Shown: piece after piece, positions 42,610 to 51,843 of the stretch
Numbering within the stretch: the first letter of the stretch is position 1
Layout of the letters: each line of letters opens with the position of its first letter
Assembly: GCF_001663155.1 (NCBI RefSeq)
Contig: NZ_CP015963.1
Coordinates: 434,001-498,000, forward strand
Origin: Altererythrobacter ishigakiensis
Lineage (GTDB): Bacteria > Pseudomonadota > Alphaproteobacteria > Sphingomonadales > Sphingomonadaceae
Direction of reading: 5' to 3'
DNA: 64,000 bases
Translations under genes and position numbers: made by a program
Notes under the pieces: generated by a model
Databases searched by the model: none
The model's input: the letters and a program-made list of their open reading frames with translations, nothing else
Told to the model about the DNA's origin: nothing

Positions 42610-45015
42610 TTAGGACTTGTCGCCCTTGTCGCCATCCGCACCGCTACCGGCGTCTGCATCAGGCTTCTTCTTGGTCGGGGCCTTCTTTGCCGCCGGCTTC
42701 TTCTTCGTAGCCGGCTTGCGCTTCGGCTTGGCCTTAGGCGGCGCAGGCGTCAGCTCGAAACTCGGCTTGCCATCCTTGATTGTGACATGGACTTCCCCGC
42801 CATCGGCCAGCTTACCGAACAGTAACTCTTCGGCGAGCGGTTGCTTGATACGGTCCTGCAACAAGCGGCCCATCGGGCGCGCACCGTAAAGGCGGTCATA
42901 GCCTTTGTCCGCCAACCAATCACGCGCATCCTTGTCAAACTGGATGTGCACATTCTGCTCAGCCAGCTGCAACTCAAGCTGCAGAATGAACTTGTCGACC
43001 ACACGGGCAACGGTGCTCTTGCCGAGATAGGCAAAGGGCACAATCGCATCCAGTCGGTTGCGGAATTCAGGGGTGAACATCTTCTTCACCGCTTCCTCGC
43101 CCGCGTCCTCCTTCGACACATCGCCAAAGCCGATACCTTGCGTCGCCATCATCGCCGCGCCGGCATTAGTGGTCATGATCAACACGACATTGCGGAAGTC
43201 GACCGTCTTGCCATGATGATCGGTCAGACGACCGTTATCCATCACCTGCAGCAGGATGTTGAACAGGTCAGGGTGTGCTTTCTCGATTTCGTCGAGCAGC
43301 AGCACGCAATGCGGGTTCTGGTCGATCGCATCGGTCAGGAGACCGCCTTGGTCGTAACCAACATAGCCCGGAGGGGCACCGATCAGGCGTGATACGCTGT
43401 GGCGCTCCATATATTCGGACATATCGAAGCGCTTCAGTTCAATGCCCATGATTGACGCGAGTTGGCGAGCCACCTCTGTCTTGCCGACACCGGTCGGGCC
43501 GGAGAACAGGAACGAACCGATTGGCTTGTCCGGATCACGCAGGCCAGCTCGGCTGAGCTTCATCGCGGTAGAGAGGCGGGTAATCGCTTCATCTTGTCCG
43601 AACACAACGTGCTTAAGATCGCGTTCGAGATTCTCGAGCGCCTTCTTGTCATCCTTGCTGACCGATTTTGGCGGAATGCGCGCCATAGTTGCAATGACTG
43701 ACTCGATTTCGCGCGCAGTGATCTTCTTCTTGCGGCGGCTGGGCGGGACCAGCATCTGCATCGCGCCGACTTCATCGATCACATCGATGGCCTTGTCGGG
43801 CAATTTGCGGTCATTGATGTACCGGGCCGAAAGTTCAACCGCAGTCTTCAATGCATCGGGCGTGTATTTGACCTTGTGGTGGTCCTCGAAAGCGGACTTC
43901 AGACCTTTCAGAATTTTGACAGTCTCTTCGATGGTCGGCTCATTCACATCGATCTTCTGGAACCGGCGTAGCAGTGCGCGGTCTTTCTCGAAGTGATTGC
44001 GGAATTCCTTGTAGGTTGTTGAACCGACACAGCGGATCGCACCTGAAGACAGCGCCGGTTTGAGCAGGTTGGACGCATCCATCGCACCGCCGCTGGTTGC
44101 GCCAGCACCGATGACCGTGTGGATCTCGTCAATGAACAGGATTGCGTCCGGCATTTGCTCAAGCTCGGCGACCACCTGCTTCAAACGTTCTTCGAAATCG
44201 CCGCGATAGCGTGTTCCGGCGAGCAGCGCGCCCATGTCCAGCGAGTAGATCACTGCGTCTTGCAGAACTTCAGGAACGTCGCCTTCCACGATCTTACGCG
44301 CCAGGCCCTCTGCGATTGCGGTTTTGCCCACGCCCGGATCGCCGACATACAGCGGGTTGTTTTTACTGCGGCGGCACAGAATCTGGATCGTCCGATCTAC
44401 CTCCGGACCGCGGCCAATCAGTGGATCGACCTTGCCGGCCTCAGCTTTGGCGTTGAGATTGACGGTAAACTGATCAAGCGCGGTCTCTTTCTTCGTGCCG
44501 CCTTCCTTGGCCTGATCGCCGCCTTCAACTTGCGGATCTTCCGCACCTTGCGGTGTTTTGGCCTCCAATTGACGACCGCCCTTGCCGATGCCGTGACTTA
44601 TGTAACTAACGGCATCCAGGCGGCTCATGTCCTGCTGCTGCAGGAAATACACAGCGTAGGAATCGCGCTCGCTGAAAAGAGCAACCAGAACATTGGCGCC
44701 GGTTACTGTATCCTTGCCCGAAGATTGCACGTGCAGGATTGCACGCTGGATGACCCGCTGAAATCCAGCGGTCGGTTGCGGGTCTGCGCCATCTTCTGTT
44801 TTGAGCGACTGATATTCCTGATCGAGGTACTGCTTCACCACTTCGCCCAGCTCGGCCAAGTCCACACCGCAAGCTGCCATGACTTGCGCTGCATCCTCAT
44901 CATCGATCAGCGCCAGAAGCAAATGCTCTAGCGTGGCATATTCGTGCCGACGCTCGGAAGCATTTCCAAGAGCATTGTGCAGCGTTCTTTCGAGGTTCTG
45001 GGCAAAACTTGGCAT
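42610..45015 (-). CDS. clpA: ClpA ATPase subunit of ClpAP, with a lysine/alanine-rich C-terminal tail
   Basis: This 801-residue Clp unfoldase has the Clp_N double repeat (1-145), a first AAA+ domain with [16 protein letters not shown] and a second with [16 protein letters not shown]. The second domain also has the loop [14 protein letters not shown]. It unfolds substrates for ClpP. A C-terminal tail of about 44 residues ([20 protein letters not shown] and more, ending acidic) is unlike canonical ClpA. clpS is not adjacent. Start ATG 45015 matches the family N-terminus [16 protein letters not shown]. Confidence 0.95.
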   Translation of the reverse strand: MPSFAQNLERTLHNALGNASERRHEYATLEHLLLALIDDEDAAQVMAACGVDLAELGEVVKQYLDQEYQSLKTEDGADPQPTAGFQRVIQRAILHVQSSGKDTVTGANVLVALFSERDSYAVYFLQQQDMSRLDAVSYISHGIGKGGRQLEAKTPQGAEDPQVEGGDQAKEGGTKKETALDQFTVNLNAKAEAGKVDPLIGRGPEVDRTIQILCRRSKNNPLYVGDPGVGKTAIAEGLARKIVEGDVPEVLQDAVIYSLDMGALLAGTRYRGDFEERLKQVVAELEQMPDAILFIDEIHTVIGAGATSGGAMDASNLLKPALSSGAIRCVGSTTYKEFRNHFEKDRALLRRFQKIDVNEPTIEETVKILKGLKSAFEDHHKVKYTPDALKTAVELSARYINDRKLPDKAIDVIDEVGAMQMLVPPSRRKKKITAREIESVIATMARIPPKSVSKDDKKALENLERDLKHVVFGQDEAITRLSTAMKLSRAGLRDPDKPIGSFLFSGPTGVGKTEVARQLASIMGIELKRFDMSEYMERHSVSRLIGAPPGYVGYDQGGLLTDAIDQNPHCVLLLDEIEKAHPDLFNILLQVMDNGRLTDHHGKTVDFRNVVLIMTTNAGAAMMATQGIGFGDVSKEDAGEEAVKKMFTPEFRNRLDAIVPFAYLGKSTVARVVDKFILQLELQLAEQNVHIQFDKDARDWLADKGYDRLYGARPMGRLLQDRIKQPLAEELLFGKLADGGEVHVTIKDGKPSFELTPAPPKAKPKRKPATKKKPAAKKAPTKKKPDADAGSGADGDKGDKS

Positions 45016-45152
45016 GTGTCGACTCTATATCGGGGGTTGGCACTTCTCCCTTGAAGGAGAGAGTGAAGTGAGTTGGTTAAACGATCTTAAGCGCTTGCCC
45101 TTGATATGGGCAGTGATTGCATGATTGCGAATCTGGAACGCGTGAAAAGCCT

Positions 45153-45356
45153 TCATGGGTCCGATTTCTTGAAAAGGGCGTCGGCGGCGCTGCGATGCGC
45201 TGCAGCTTTACCATGGTGGGCTTTGACGCGCGCGATCTCGGCTTCGAGCAGCGCGACCCGCTCTTCCAGCTCGTCTTGTGAGTAAGGTGAGAGATCTTCC
45301 ATCGCGAGCTTGCTCGCGGCATCGCCCTTGGGGCGCGGAAGGTCCTCCAGATCCAT
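45153..45356 (-). CDS. DUF1192 small protein
   Basis: This 67-residue protein reads MDLEDLPRPKGDAASKLAME, then a coiled-coil helix (SQDELEERVALLEAEIARVK), the pattern of the DUF1192 family. Its function is unknown. It is the first gene upstream of clpA on the same strand, 137 bases away, and may share its transcript. The ATG at 45356 was preferred over the longer frame to 45431. Confidence 0.75.
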   Translation of the reverse strand: MDLEDLPRPKGDAASKLAMEDLSPYSQDELEERVALLEAEIARVKAHHGKAAAHRSAADALFKKSDP

Positions 45357-45497
45357 CGTGTTCCTAACATCCTGCGATGGCGGCTTGCTGTCAATGCACT
45401 GCGCCGCTAGTTCACAGCGCAATTTCGACAAGGGCTACCAGGTGTCGCCATGGAGACACAGCAGTCCTGCCACAGGAAACGCGGGGGCTTTAGGGAA

Positions 45498-46514
45498 ATG
45501 GCCGGACAAGTTCTGCCGGAAATGATGCAAGCGGTCGGATTTGATACGCCGGGCGGACCCGAAGTGCTCGCGTTGCGAGATATGCCTCTCCCGGACATCA
45601 AGCCTGCCGATGTCTTGATCAAGGTTGCCTATGCCGGAGTCAACCGACCTGACTGCATCCAGCGCGCAGGCCACTATCCGGCGCCTCCTGGCGCATCACC
45701 ACTGCCCGGGCTCGAGGTTGCTGGCGAAGTGGTGGCCATCGGCAGCGAAGTGCCTGAGGAGATGTTGGGACAGACTGTCGCCGCGCTGACGCCAGGCGGT
45801 GGGTATGCCGAATATTGCACCGCGCCTTGGGGTCATTGTCTATCCGTACCGGAAGGCATGCCACTCGCAGAGGCTGCCGCGCTGCCGGAAACGCTGTTCA
45901 CCGTATGGCATAACGTATTTGAGCGCGGCATGTTGCGTGATGGCGAGACATTGCTGGTGCATGGCGGCACATCGGGCATTGGAACAATGGCGATAATGCT
46001 GGCGAAGGCTTTCGACGCGCAGGTCATCGCGACCTGCGGCGATGAAGCGAAGTGCCGCGCGGCGCGAGAATTGGGCGCGGATCTGGCAATCAACTACCGC
46101 GAGACAGATTTCGTTGATGCAGTCACAGATTTCACCGACGGGAAAGGTGTCAACGTCGTGCTCGACATGGTCTCTGGCGACTATGTTCCGCGCAATCTCA
46201 AATGCTTGGCGCAGGATGGTCGCCATGTGACTATCGCGGTTCTGGGTGGGCCTAAGGCAGAACTCAACATGGCCTTTGTCATGATGCGACGCCTGACGCT
46301 GACCGGATCGACGCTCCGCCCGCGCTCGGACGGGTTCAAGACTGCGCTGGCAGACGAGATCGCGCAGGCTGCCTGGCCGCTGTTCACTTCGCGCGAATTG
46401 CAGCCGGTGATGGATCAGGTTTTCCCTTTGGCCGATGCCGCTGCGGCGCATTCGCGGATGGAAGCCGGCGATCATATTGGCAAGATCGTGCTAAAGGTCG
46501 GGCATGGCCAATAA
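45498..46514 (+). CDS. NAD(P)H-quinone oxidoreductase, zinc-independent MDR family (PIG3/Qor type)
   Basis: The 338-residue protein belongs to the medium-chain reductase family. A GroES-like N-terminal domain (VLIKVAYAGVNRPDCIQRAG) leads into a Rossmann fold with the glycine loop LVHGGTSGIGTMAIMLAK. YAGVNRPD and the PIG3-like GHYPAPPGAS indicate the quinone reductase branch; no zinc-ligand cysteines are at the usual places. It reduces quinones or enones with NADPH in the cytosol. The ATG at 45498 has TAGGGAA upstream. It is divergent from the DUF1192 gene. Confidence 0.9.
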   Translation: MAGQVLPEMMQAVGFDTPGGPEVLALRDMPLPDIKPADVLIKVAYAGVNRPDCIQRAGHYPAPPGASPLPGLEVAGEVVAIGSEVPEEMLGQTVAALTPGGGYAEYCTAPWGHCLSVPEGMPLAEAAALPETLFTVWHNVFERGMLRDGETLLVHGGTSGIGTMAIMLAKAFDAQVIATCGDEAKCRAARELGADLAINYRETDFVDAVTDFTDGKGVNVVLDMVSGDYVPRNLKCLAQDGRHVTIAVLGGPKAELNMAFVMMRRLTLTGSTLRPRSDGFKTALADEIAQAAWPLFTSRELQPVMDQVFPLADAAAAHSRMEAGDHIGKIVLKVGHGQ

Positions 46515-46569
46515 GGCGCCCTGAAATGGGTAGACGCACCTGTCTTTCAGATGTCGCAGTTACCCCAAA

Positions 46570-46598
46570 CAGTCATCTAAATGTGAATCGGCTGTAAC
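46570..46598 (+). promoter_or_regulatory. Pho-box-like triple repeat upstream of plcP
   Basis: Three heptamers occur with an exact 11-base period: CAGTCAT (46570-46576), ATGTGAA (46581-46587) and CTGTAAC (46592-46598). They resemble CTGTCAT/CTGTCAC half-sites of the PhoB box, separated by 4-base spacers; the first and third differ at one position each. A weak -10 candidate (CATAGC, 46609-46614) lies 10 bases downstream of the third repeat. Confidence 0.65.
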
Positions 46599-46659
46599 AA
46601 TATGCTGCCATAGCTCCTGAGCGAGAAGCCTTGTTTGGGCCAAGATCGCAGGAGTTCTC

Positions 46660-47586
46660 ATGGACGATCTCGCATCCTCAGCTTTCCCGTCGTTTTCAGT
46701 TGACAGCGGCTTGGGCTCCGTCGCCAAACTTCCCACCAGGCGACTGCAAACGCCCGAGCCCGAAGGTATCAAGCGTCGCAAGTATCGGACCATCTGGATC
46801 AGCGATGTGCACTTGGGCACCAAGGGCTGCAACGCTGAGTTGTTGACCGACTTTCTCGACCACACCGACAGCGAGACCATGTACCTTGTTGGCGACATCA
46901 TTGATGGCTGGCGTCTCAAGAAGAAGTTTTTCTGGCCGCCTGAGCACAACGATATCTTCTGGCGCGTACTAAAACGCGCCCGACGCGGAACGCGGATTGT
47001 CTATATTCCAGGTAATCATGACGAGATGTTCCGACAGTTCACTGGGCTGAACTTTGGTGGCGTCGAGATCCGCCGCGCGGCGTTCCACGATACTGCAGAT
47101 GGTCGTCGCCTTATGGTGCTGCATGGCGACGAGTTCGACGCTGTAATGCTCGCCCACCGTTGGCTCGCTTTCGTTGGAGACACGCTATACCACGTGATGA
47201 TGGGGCTTAACCAATGGGTCAACAAGGCACGCCGAGCGCTGGGTCTGCCCTATTGGTCGCTCTCAAAAGTGGCCAAGCACAAGGTTAAGAATGCAGTTGA
47301 GTTTATTGGCCGCTACGAAGAAGTGGTTGCCAAAGCCGCGGCAGAGCGCGGTGTCGATGGTGTGGTGTGCGGGCACATCCACACTGCCGAGTTTCGCGAA
47401 TTCACCTACAGCGGCAAGACCATCGAATACTGGAACGATGGTGACTGGGTCGAGGGCTGCAACGCGCTGGTGGAGCACTTTGACGGGCGAATGGAGATTC
47501 TCAACTGGCCCCAAGAGATCGCGGCGCGCGATGGCCAGAACAACCCCCACATCCAAAGTGAGCCTAAAGAGTTGGAGGCAGCATGA
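46660..47586 (+). CDS. plcP: PlcP-like metallophosphoesterase (phospholipase C for lipid remodelling)
   Basis: The 308-residue calcineurin-like phosphoesterase has all metal motifs: ISDVHLGTKG, VGDIIDGWRLKK, IPGNHDE, LHGDEFD and CGHIHTAE. It is often annotated as UDP-2,3-diacylglucosamine diphosphatase-like. From remembered family features (GTRIVYIPGNHDE, NKARRALGLPYWSLSK, VKNAVEFIGRYEE) it matches Sinorhizobium PlcP. That enzyme degrades phosphatidylcholine to diacylglycerol during phosphate starvation. It is coupled by a 4-base ATGA overlap to a GT4 glycosyltransferase and has a Pho-like box upstream. LpxH activity is an alternative but less likely. Confidence 0.85.
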   Translation: MDDLASSAFPSFSVDSGLGSVAKLPTRRLQTPEPEGIKRRKYRTIWISDVHLGTKGCNAELLTDFLDHTDSETMYLVGDIIDGWRLKKKFFWPPEHNDIFWRVLKRARRGTRIVYIPGNHDEMFRQFTGLNFGGVEIRRAAFHDTADGRRLMVLHGDEFDAVMLAHRWLAFVGDTLYHVMMGLNQWVNKARRALGLPYWSLSKVAKHKVKNAVEFIGRYEEVVAKAAAERGVDGVVCGHIHTAEFREFTYSGKTIEYWNDGDWVEGCNALVEHFDGRMEILNWPQEIAARDGQNNPHIQSEPKELEAA

Positions 47587-48680
47587 ACGCGTTTGGTGCT
47601 TTCGCCTCTGACAGCTTTATTGCTGCCCCCCACTCCCCGCACACAATTACAATTGTGACTGACGCATGGCATCCGCAGACGAACGGCGTCGTTCGTACGC
47701 TTTCCACCACTTGTGACATCCTGCGCCGCTGGGGGCATGATGTTACGGTAATTTCGCCTGATAACTATGCGTCGGTACCATGCCCGACTTATCCAGAAAT
47801 CAGGTTGGCAATTACTTGGCCGGGCGCAGTAGGGCGCCGCTTGGCGCGACTCAACCCTGACGCAGTGCACATTGCAACCGAAGGTCCACTCGGTCTTGCC
47901 GCACGTAAATATTGTGTGAGGCGCGATATTCCTTTCACCACCGCGTATCACACGCAGTTTCCCGATTATGTCGCTCGGCGCACCGGTCTTGATCCGGATC
48001 GAATCTGGCCGTTCATCCGCTGGTTCCATAAGCCTGCGCAGCGCGTGATGGTGGCGACGGGCAGTATTCGCACCCAGTTACGGGCACAGGGCTTGCACGA
48101 GCTGCATCACTGGAGTCGCGGTGTTGACCTGAAGTGTTTTACGCCCGATGCGCCGCCCCCGCCCGAGTTCCGCAATCTCGAGGGGCCAATCCTGCTCTAC
48201 GTCGGGCGGGTCGCCGTAGAAAAGAATATCGAAGCATTCTTGTCTTGCGACTACCCCGGAAGCAAAGTTGTAGTCGGAGATGGCCCGGCGCGGACTGAAT
48301 TGGAAGCGAAATTTCCAGATGCGATATTCCTTGGGAAACGGACTGGGCGCGAATTGGCAGGATGCTATGCCGGGGCGGATGTGTTTGTCTTTCCCAGCAA
48401 GACCGACACGTTCGGCCTGGTCATGATCGAAGCACTGGCCTGCGGTACACCGGTGGCCGCATTCCCTGTCGCTGGCCCGGTCGACATACTGACCGAGGAG
48501 GTCGGCGCGATGTGCAGCGAACTCGCGCGAGCAATTGATGTTGCTCGATATTCTGATCGCGCAGCTTGTGCCCGTCTTGGCGCCAGCTACAGCTGGGAAA
48601 CAGCCGCGCGACAGTTCATCTCAGGTCTCGTGCCGTTGGAGGAGCAGGAAGCGGAAAGCGCTGAAGTTATACTCGCCTGA
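47583..48680 (+). CDS. agt: GT4 glycosyltransferase, Agt-like (diacylglycerol glycosylation)
   Basis: The 365-residue GT-B fold enzyme has the N-terminal segment VTDAWHPQTNGVVRTLST typical of SqdX/Agt/MgtA-type transferases. The C-terminal donor-site motif contains GADVFVFPSKTDTFGLVMIEALACG (E-x7-E in SKTDTFGLVMIEA). Its position directly behind plcP with an ATGA overlap matches the plcP-agt pair, in which Agt adds sugar to the diacylglycerol released by PlcP. The sugar (glucose, galactose or glucuronate) cannot be predicted. A mannosyltransferase for another glycolipid is the main alternative. Confidence 0.8.
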   Translation: MNAFGAFASDSFIAAPHSPHTITIVTDAWHPQTNGVVRTLSTTCDILRRWGHDVTVISPDNYASVPCPTYPEIRLAITWPGAVGRRLARLNPDAVHIATEGPLGLAARKYCVRRDIPFTTAYHTQFPDYVARRTGLDPDRIWPFIRWFHKPAQRVMVATGSIRTQLRAQGLHELHHWSRGVDLKCFTPDAPPPPEFRNLEGPILLYVGRVAVEKNIEAFLSCDYPGSKVVVGDGPARTELEAKFPDAIFLGKRTGRELAGCYAGADVFVFPSKTDTFGLVMIEALACGTPVAAFPVAGPVDILTEEVGAMCSELARAIDVARYSDRAACARLGASYSWETAARQFISGLVPLEEQEAESAEVILA

Positions 48681-48739
48681 ACGGCCGGCCTAATTGGCTT
48701 GCCGAATCCGAAGGTTTTCCCTATCTAAGCTGGTGCAAC

Positions 48740-48772
48740 GGCCGCTCCGAAAGGGGCGGCCCTTCTATTTTT
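48740..48772 (+). terminator. Intrinsic terminator of the plcP-agt operon
   Basis: GGCCGCTCC (48740-48748) pairs with GGGGCGGCC (48753-48761) around a GAAA tetraloop, with one G-T pair. A T-rich run to 48772 (CTTCTATTTTT) follows. It lies 60 bases past the agt stop and isolates trcR. Confidence 0.85.
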
Positions 48773-48817
48773 ACGCCCGATCTGGATCGCGGCGAGACTG
48801 TCTGAGGAATTTTCATC

Positions 48818-49531
48818 ATGGCCCAACCAACACCGTTGATGCCGCACGCGACCGCCACCTGGCTGGTCGATCACACTGGCCTGTCGTTTGAGCAGATTGC
48901 CGAATTTTGCGGCCTCCACATTCTGGAAGTGCAAGCGATGGCAGACGATCTGGCAGGCAGCAAATATACCGGCCGTGACCCTGTGCACTCTGGTGAACTG
49001 ACGCAGGAAGAGATTGCGCGCGGCGAAGCCGACGCGAGCTATGAACTCAAGATGCAAAAGGCGCCTGTTGAAGTGACCCGCACTAAGGGGCCGCGCTATA
49101 CGCCGGTGTCAAAGCGCCAGGACAAGCCGGATGGCATCGCCTGGATCCTACGGAGCCACCCTGAAATGTCCGACGCTCAGATCTCGAAGCTGATCGGCAC
49201 GACGCGCAACACGATCAATGCGATCCGCGACCGCACGCACTGGAATATTCAGAACATTCAGCCGAAGGACCCGGTCACTTTGGGCCTGTGTTCGCAGCGC
49301 GAGCTTGACGCTGTAGTCGCAAAGGCAGCGAAGCGGGCCGGTATCGAAGCAACCGAAGCTGCAGAAGGCGACAACCGTAGCGACAAGGAAAAGCTGATCG
49401 AAGAGCTGCGCGCAGAGCGTGAGGCTGCCACAAAAGCCGCTAATGAAGCCGCGCAAGAAGCCGAAGCTGAAGCATGGCTGGAGGCGAAGCGCGCTGCAGA
49501 GGCAGGCGAAGCGACAGACGGCGGCGAATAA
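48818..49531 (+). CDS. trcR: Cell cycle transcriptional regulator TrcR (DUF1013)
   Basis: The 237-residue protein matches the DUF1013/TrcR family of alphaproteobacteria, cell-cycle-linked regulators associated with RNA polymerase. Conserved blocks are LMPHATATWLVDHTGLSFEQ at the N-terminus, GPRYTPVSKRQDKPDGIAWI, and an HTH-like ISKLIGTTRNTINAIRDRTH. A long, charged, Ala/Glu-rich helical tail follows residue 180. A terminator upstream separates it from agt; a GAGGAATTT ribosome-binding site precedes the ATG. Confidence 0.9.
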   Translation: MAQPTPLMPHATATWLVDHTGLSFEQIAEFCGLHILEVQAMADDLAGSKYTGRDPVHSGELTQEEIARGEADASYELKMQKAPVEVTRTKGPRYTPVSKRQDKPDGIAWILRSHPEMSDAQISKLIGTTRNTINAIRDRTHWNIQNIQPKDPVTLGLCSQRELDAVVAKAAKRAGIEATEAAEGDNRSDKEKLIEELRAEREAATKAANEAAQEAEAEAWLEAKRAAEAGEATDGGE

Positions 49532-49589
49532 GCGCTGAATTGGGGCGTTTTCGCTTGTCTGGTGGGAACGTATCGGCCACCATGCTTAC

Positions 49590-51254
49590 ATGGATGTAAG
49601 TAGGTCGCACTATCATCACCCCACGCCTTGGGATACGCAGTTCACACCCGTGACACTGCCAGAAATGTTCGCGCGTACCGCTGAGGTGCGCGGTGAGGCA
49701 GCATTCCTGCATTTCCTTGGCCGGACTTACACCTATTCCGAGGTGTTTGCCGAGGCGCAACGCTTTGCCGCAGGCCTTGTCTCTGCCGGGATCTCCCCGG
49801 GGGACAGAGTCGGGCTTTTCCTTCCCAATGTGCCGATTTACGCCAGCGCCTATTATGGCGCGATGATGGCGGGCGCCATCGTCGTGAACTTTTCTCCGCT
49901 CTATTCGGTCGAGGAACTGTCTTGGCAGGTTGCAGATTCAGGCACCAAGCTGCTCGTGACAGTGGACGTGCCTGAGCTTTTCCAGACGGCCAGCGAAGTT
50001 CTTGCAGCCTCCGACCTTGAGACGCTGGTGGTGGGTTCGCTTGCAGACATGCTGCCAACGCTGAAGGGTCTCGCGTTCAAACTGTTGAAACGGGACCAGA
50101 TCGCAAAGGTCAATTTTGGTAATACGATCAACCGCTGGGATGAGGTTGCCAGGACCGGACAGCCGGCCCCGCAAATCTCAGTCACAGCTGAGGATGTGGC
50201 CTTGCTTCAATACACTGGTGGCACAACGGGTCGACCAAAAGGCGCGATGCTGACACATGCGAACCTGTCGGTGAATGCGCAGCAGGTTGTTGCGATCAAT
50301 CCTTTCGAAGATCCATCAACTGAAGTGTTCATGGGTGCGCTGCCGTTCTTCCATGTCTTTGCGAACACGGCACTGCTTAACCACGCAGTTGCAAGCGGCG
50401 CTTCAATCGCGATGGTGCCGCGTTTCGATGCGGGTCAGGTCCTGAAAACCATCGCCAGGCACAAGGCGACTGGCTTTCCCGGCGTGCCGACCATGTTTCA
50501 GGCGTTGCTTGATCACCCTGATCTGGCGAAGACGGACCTGTCATCGCTGAAGGTTTGCATCTCCGGCGGCGCGCCGATGCCAGCCCCGGTTCATGAGAAG
50601 TTCGAAGACGTCACAGGCGTTCGGCTGGTAGAAGGCTATGGCCTCACTGAAAGTTCGGGGGTCGTTTCGGCCAACCCATACGAAGGAACACGCAAACGGG
50701 GCACAATCGGGCAGCCGGTCGCTGGCACCGAGTTGCTTCTGCTCGACAAGGAGGATCACACCCAACTCGCACCCGAAGGCGAACCGGGTGAACTGGCGGT
50801 GCATGGGCCGCAGGTCATGCGCGGTTATTGGAATCGTCCGGAAGCGTCGGCTGATGTTCTGATTGAGCGCGACGGTAAGGTTTGGCTTCGTACCGGCGAC
50901 GTGGCGGTGATTGATGAAGACGGCTTCCTGAAGATCGTCGATCGCATCAAGGACATGATCACGGTCGGTGGTTTCAAGGTATTTCCCAGCCAGGTCGAAG
51001 ACGTGCTCCTGCAGAACGACGCAGTTAAGGAAGCTCTCGTGATCGGAGTTCCCGACGACTATCGGGGCGAAGTGCCGCGCGCTTTTGTGACTCTGAACAG
51101 TGACGCGACTGCTACCGCAGAAGACCTGGGTGATTGGCTTAACGATCATGTTGGAAAGCACGAGAGAGTGGATGAAGTGGTAATTCGCGAAAGCCTGCCG
51201 AAAACGCTGATTGGCAAGCTTGATCGCAAAGCGCTGCGCGCCGAAGTCCTTTAG
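49590..51254 (+). CDS. fadD: Long-chain fatty acid-CoA ligase
   Basis: This 554-residue adenylate-forming enzyme activates fatty acids to acyl-CoA. The AMP-binding motif is LQYTGGTTGRPKGAMLTHAN, with the acyl-site region GYGLTESSGVVSANP. The C-terminal hinge contains LRTGDVAVIDEDGFLKIVDR, and the catalytic Lys is probably in SLPKTLIGKLDRK. The chain-length preference is not determinable. The gene begins at ATG 49590 close behind trcR (58 bases). Confidence 0.93.
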   Translation: MDVSRSHYHHPTPWDTQFTPVTLPEMFARTAEVRGEAAFLHFLGRTYTYSEVFAEAQRFAAGLVSAGISPGDRVGLFLPNVPIYASAYYGAMMAGAIVVNFSPLYSVEELSWQVADSGTKLLVTVDVPELFQTASEVLAASDLETLVVGSLADMLPTLKGLAFKLLKRDQIAKVNFGNTINRWDEVARTGQPAPQISVTAEDVALLQYTGGTTGRPKGAMLTHANLSVNAQQVVAINPFEDPSTEVFMGALPFFHVFANTALLNHAVASGASIAMVPRFDAGQVLKTIARHKATGFPGVPTMFQALLDHPDLAKTDLSSLKVCISGGAPMPAPVHEKFEDVTGVRLVEGYGLTESSGVVSANPYEGTRKRGTIGQPVAGTELLLLDKEDHTQLAPEGEPGELAVHGPQVMRGYWNRPEASADVLIERDGKVWLRTGDVAVIDEDGFLKIVDRIKDMITVGGFKVFPSQVEDVLLQNDAVKEALVIGVPDDYRGEVPRAFVTLNSDATATAEDLGDWLNDHVGKHERVDEVVIRESLPKTLIGKLDRKALRAEVL

Positions 51255-51313
51255 GACTGCTCAAACAAATGTTGGTCCAGCAGGCACCGGCGACCCATTC
51301 GGGTACGTAAAAT

Positions 51314-51333
51314 GGCGCTGAAAATTAAGCGCC
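51314..51333. terminator. Hairpin between acyl-CoA ligase and bactofilin genes
   Basis: GGCGCT (51314-51319) and AGCGCC (51328-51333) form a 6-base stem with an AT-rich 8-base loop. It sits in the 103-base gap between convergent genes and could terminate both, but a U run is lacking. Confidence 0.4.
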
Positions 51334-51357
51334 CTAACCTCCCGTCAGAAATCCGAC

Positions 51358-51843
51358 TTAGTTGCTAACCAGACCCAACTTGGGTTCATCGCCTTCCGAT
51401 TTCGGCTCATCACCCGCAGGCTGCGCCGGCTTGGCGGCAGTCTTCACCGCTTCGTTGGCCTTGGTGCCATGTGCGAAGCGCCCATCAACTTGAGCGCCTT
51501 GCTCTATTGTTAGCGCTTCGTATTGAACGTCGCCGTGGATCTGCGCGCTACGCAGAATCACAAGCTCCCGCGCGCGGATCGATCCATTGACTTTACCGGC
51601 AAGCCTTGCGGTCTCTGCGATTACCCCGCCTGCGATGGCACTCGTCTCGCCCTGCACAAGCGAGGAACATTTGATGTCGCCTTCGATCGTGCCGTCAACA
51701 TGAAGGTCGGCAGATGCTTCAACATCCCCTTTGATCTTCACATCAGAGCCGATGACGGAAAAGGTCGAGCTGGAACTGCTGCTGGCCATGGTATTACTTA
51801 CCGGTGCCGGCCGCGTCGGATTCGCGGGCTTCTTTGAGAACAT
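51358..51843 (-). CDS. Bactofilin
   Basis: The 161-residue protein is a bactofilin, a polymerising cytoskeletal protein. The beta-helical core runs from TFSVIGSDVKIKGDVEASAD through LHVDGTIEGDI, VIAETARLAGKVNGSIRA and IHGDVQYEALTIEQGAQVDG. Flexible Ser-rich and Ala/Pro/Glu-rich tails flank it. Bactofilins localise peptidoglycan hydrolases and shape the cell. Its start lies inside the last 50 bases of the upstream M23 peptidase gene, the usual partner. Confidence 0.92.
   Translation of the reverse strand: MFSKKPANPTRPAPVSNTMASSSSSSTFSVIGSDVKIKGDVEASADLHVDGTIEGDIKCSSLVQGETSAIAGGVIAETARLAGKVNGSIRARELVILRSAQIHGDVQYEALTIEQGAQVDGRFAHGTKANEAVKTAAKPAQPAGDEPKSEGDEPKLGLVSN

Noticed and set aside
44119..44931. 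270-residue plus-strand open frame opposite clpA
   Set aside because: A shadow frame caused by codon bias of clpA; it lacks domain features and a ribosome-binding site. The same holds for 42841-43392 and 43442-43996.
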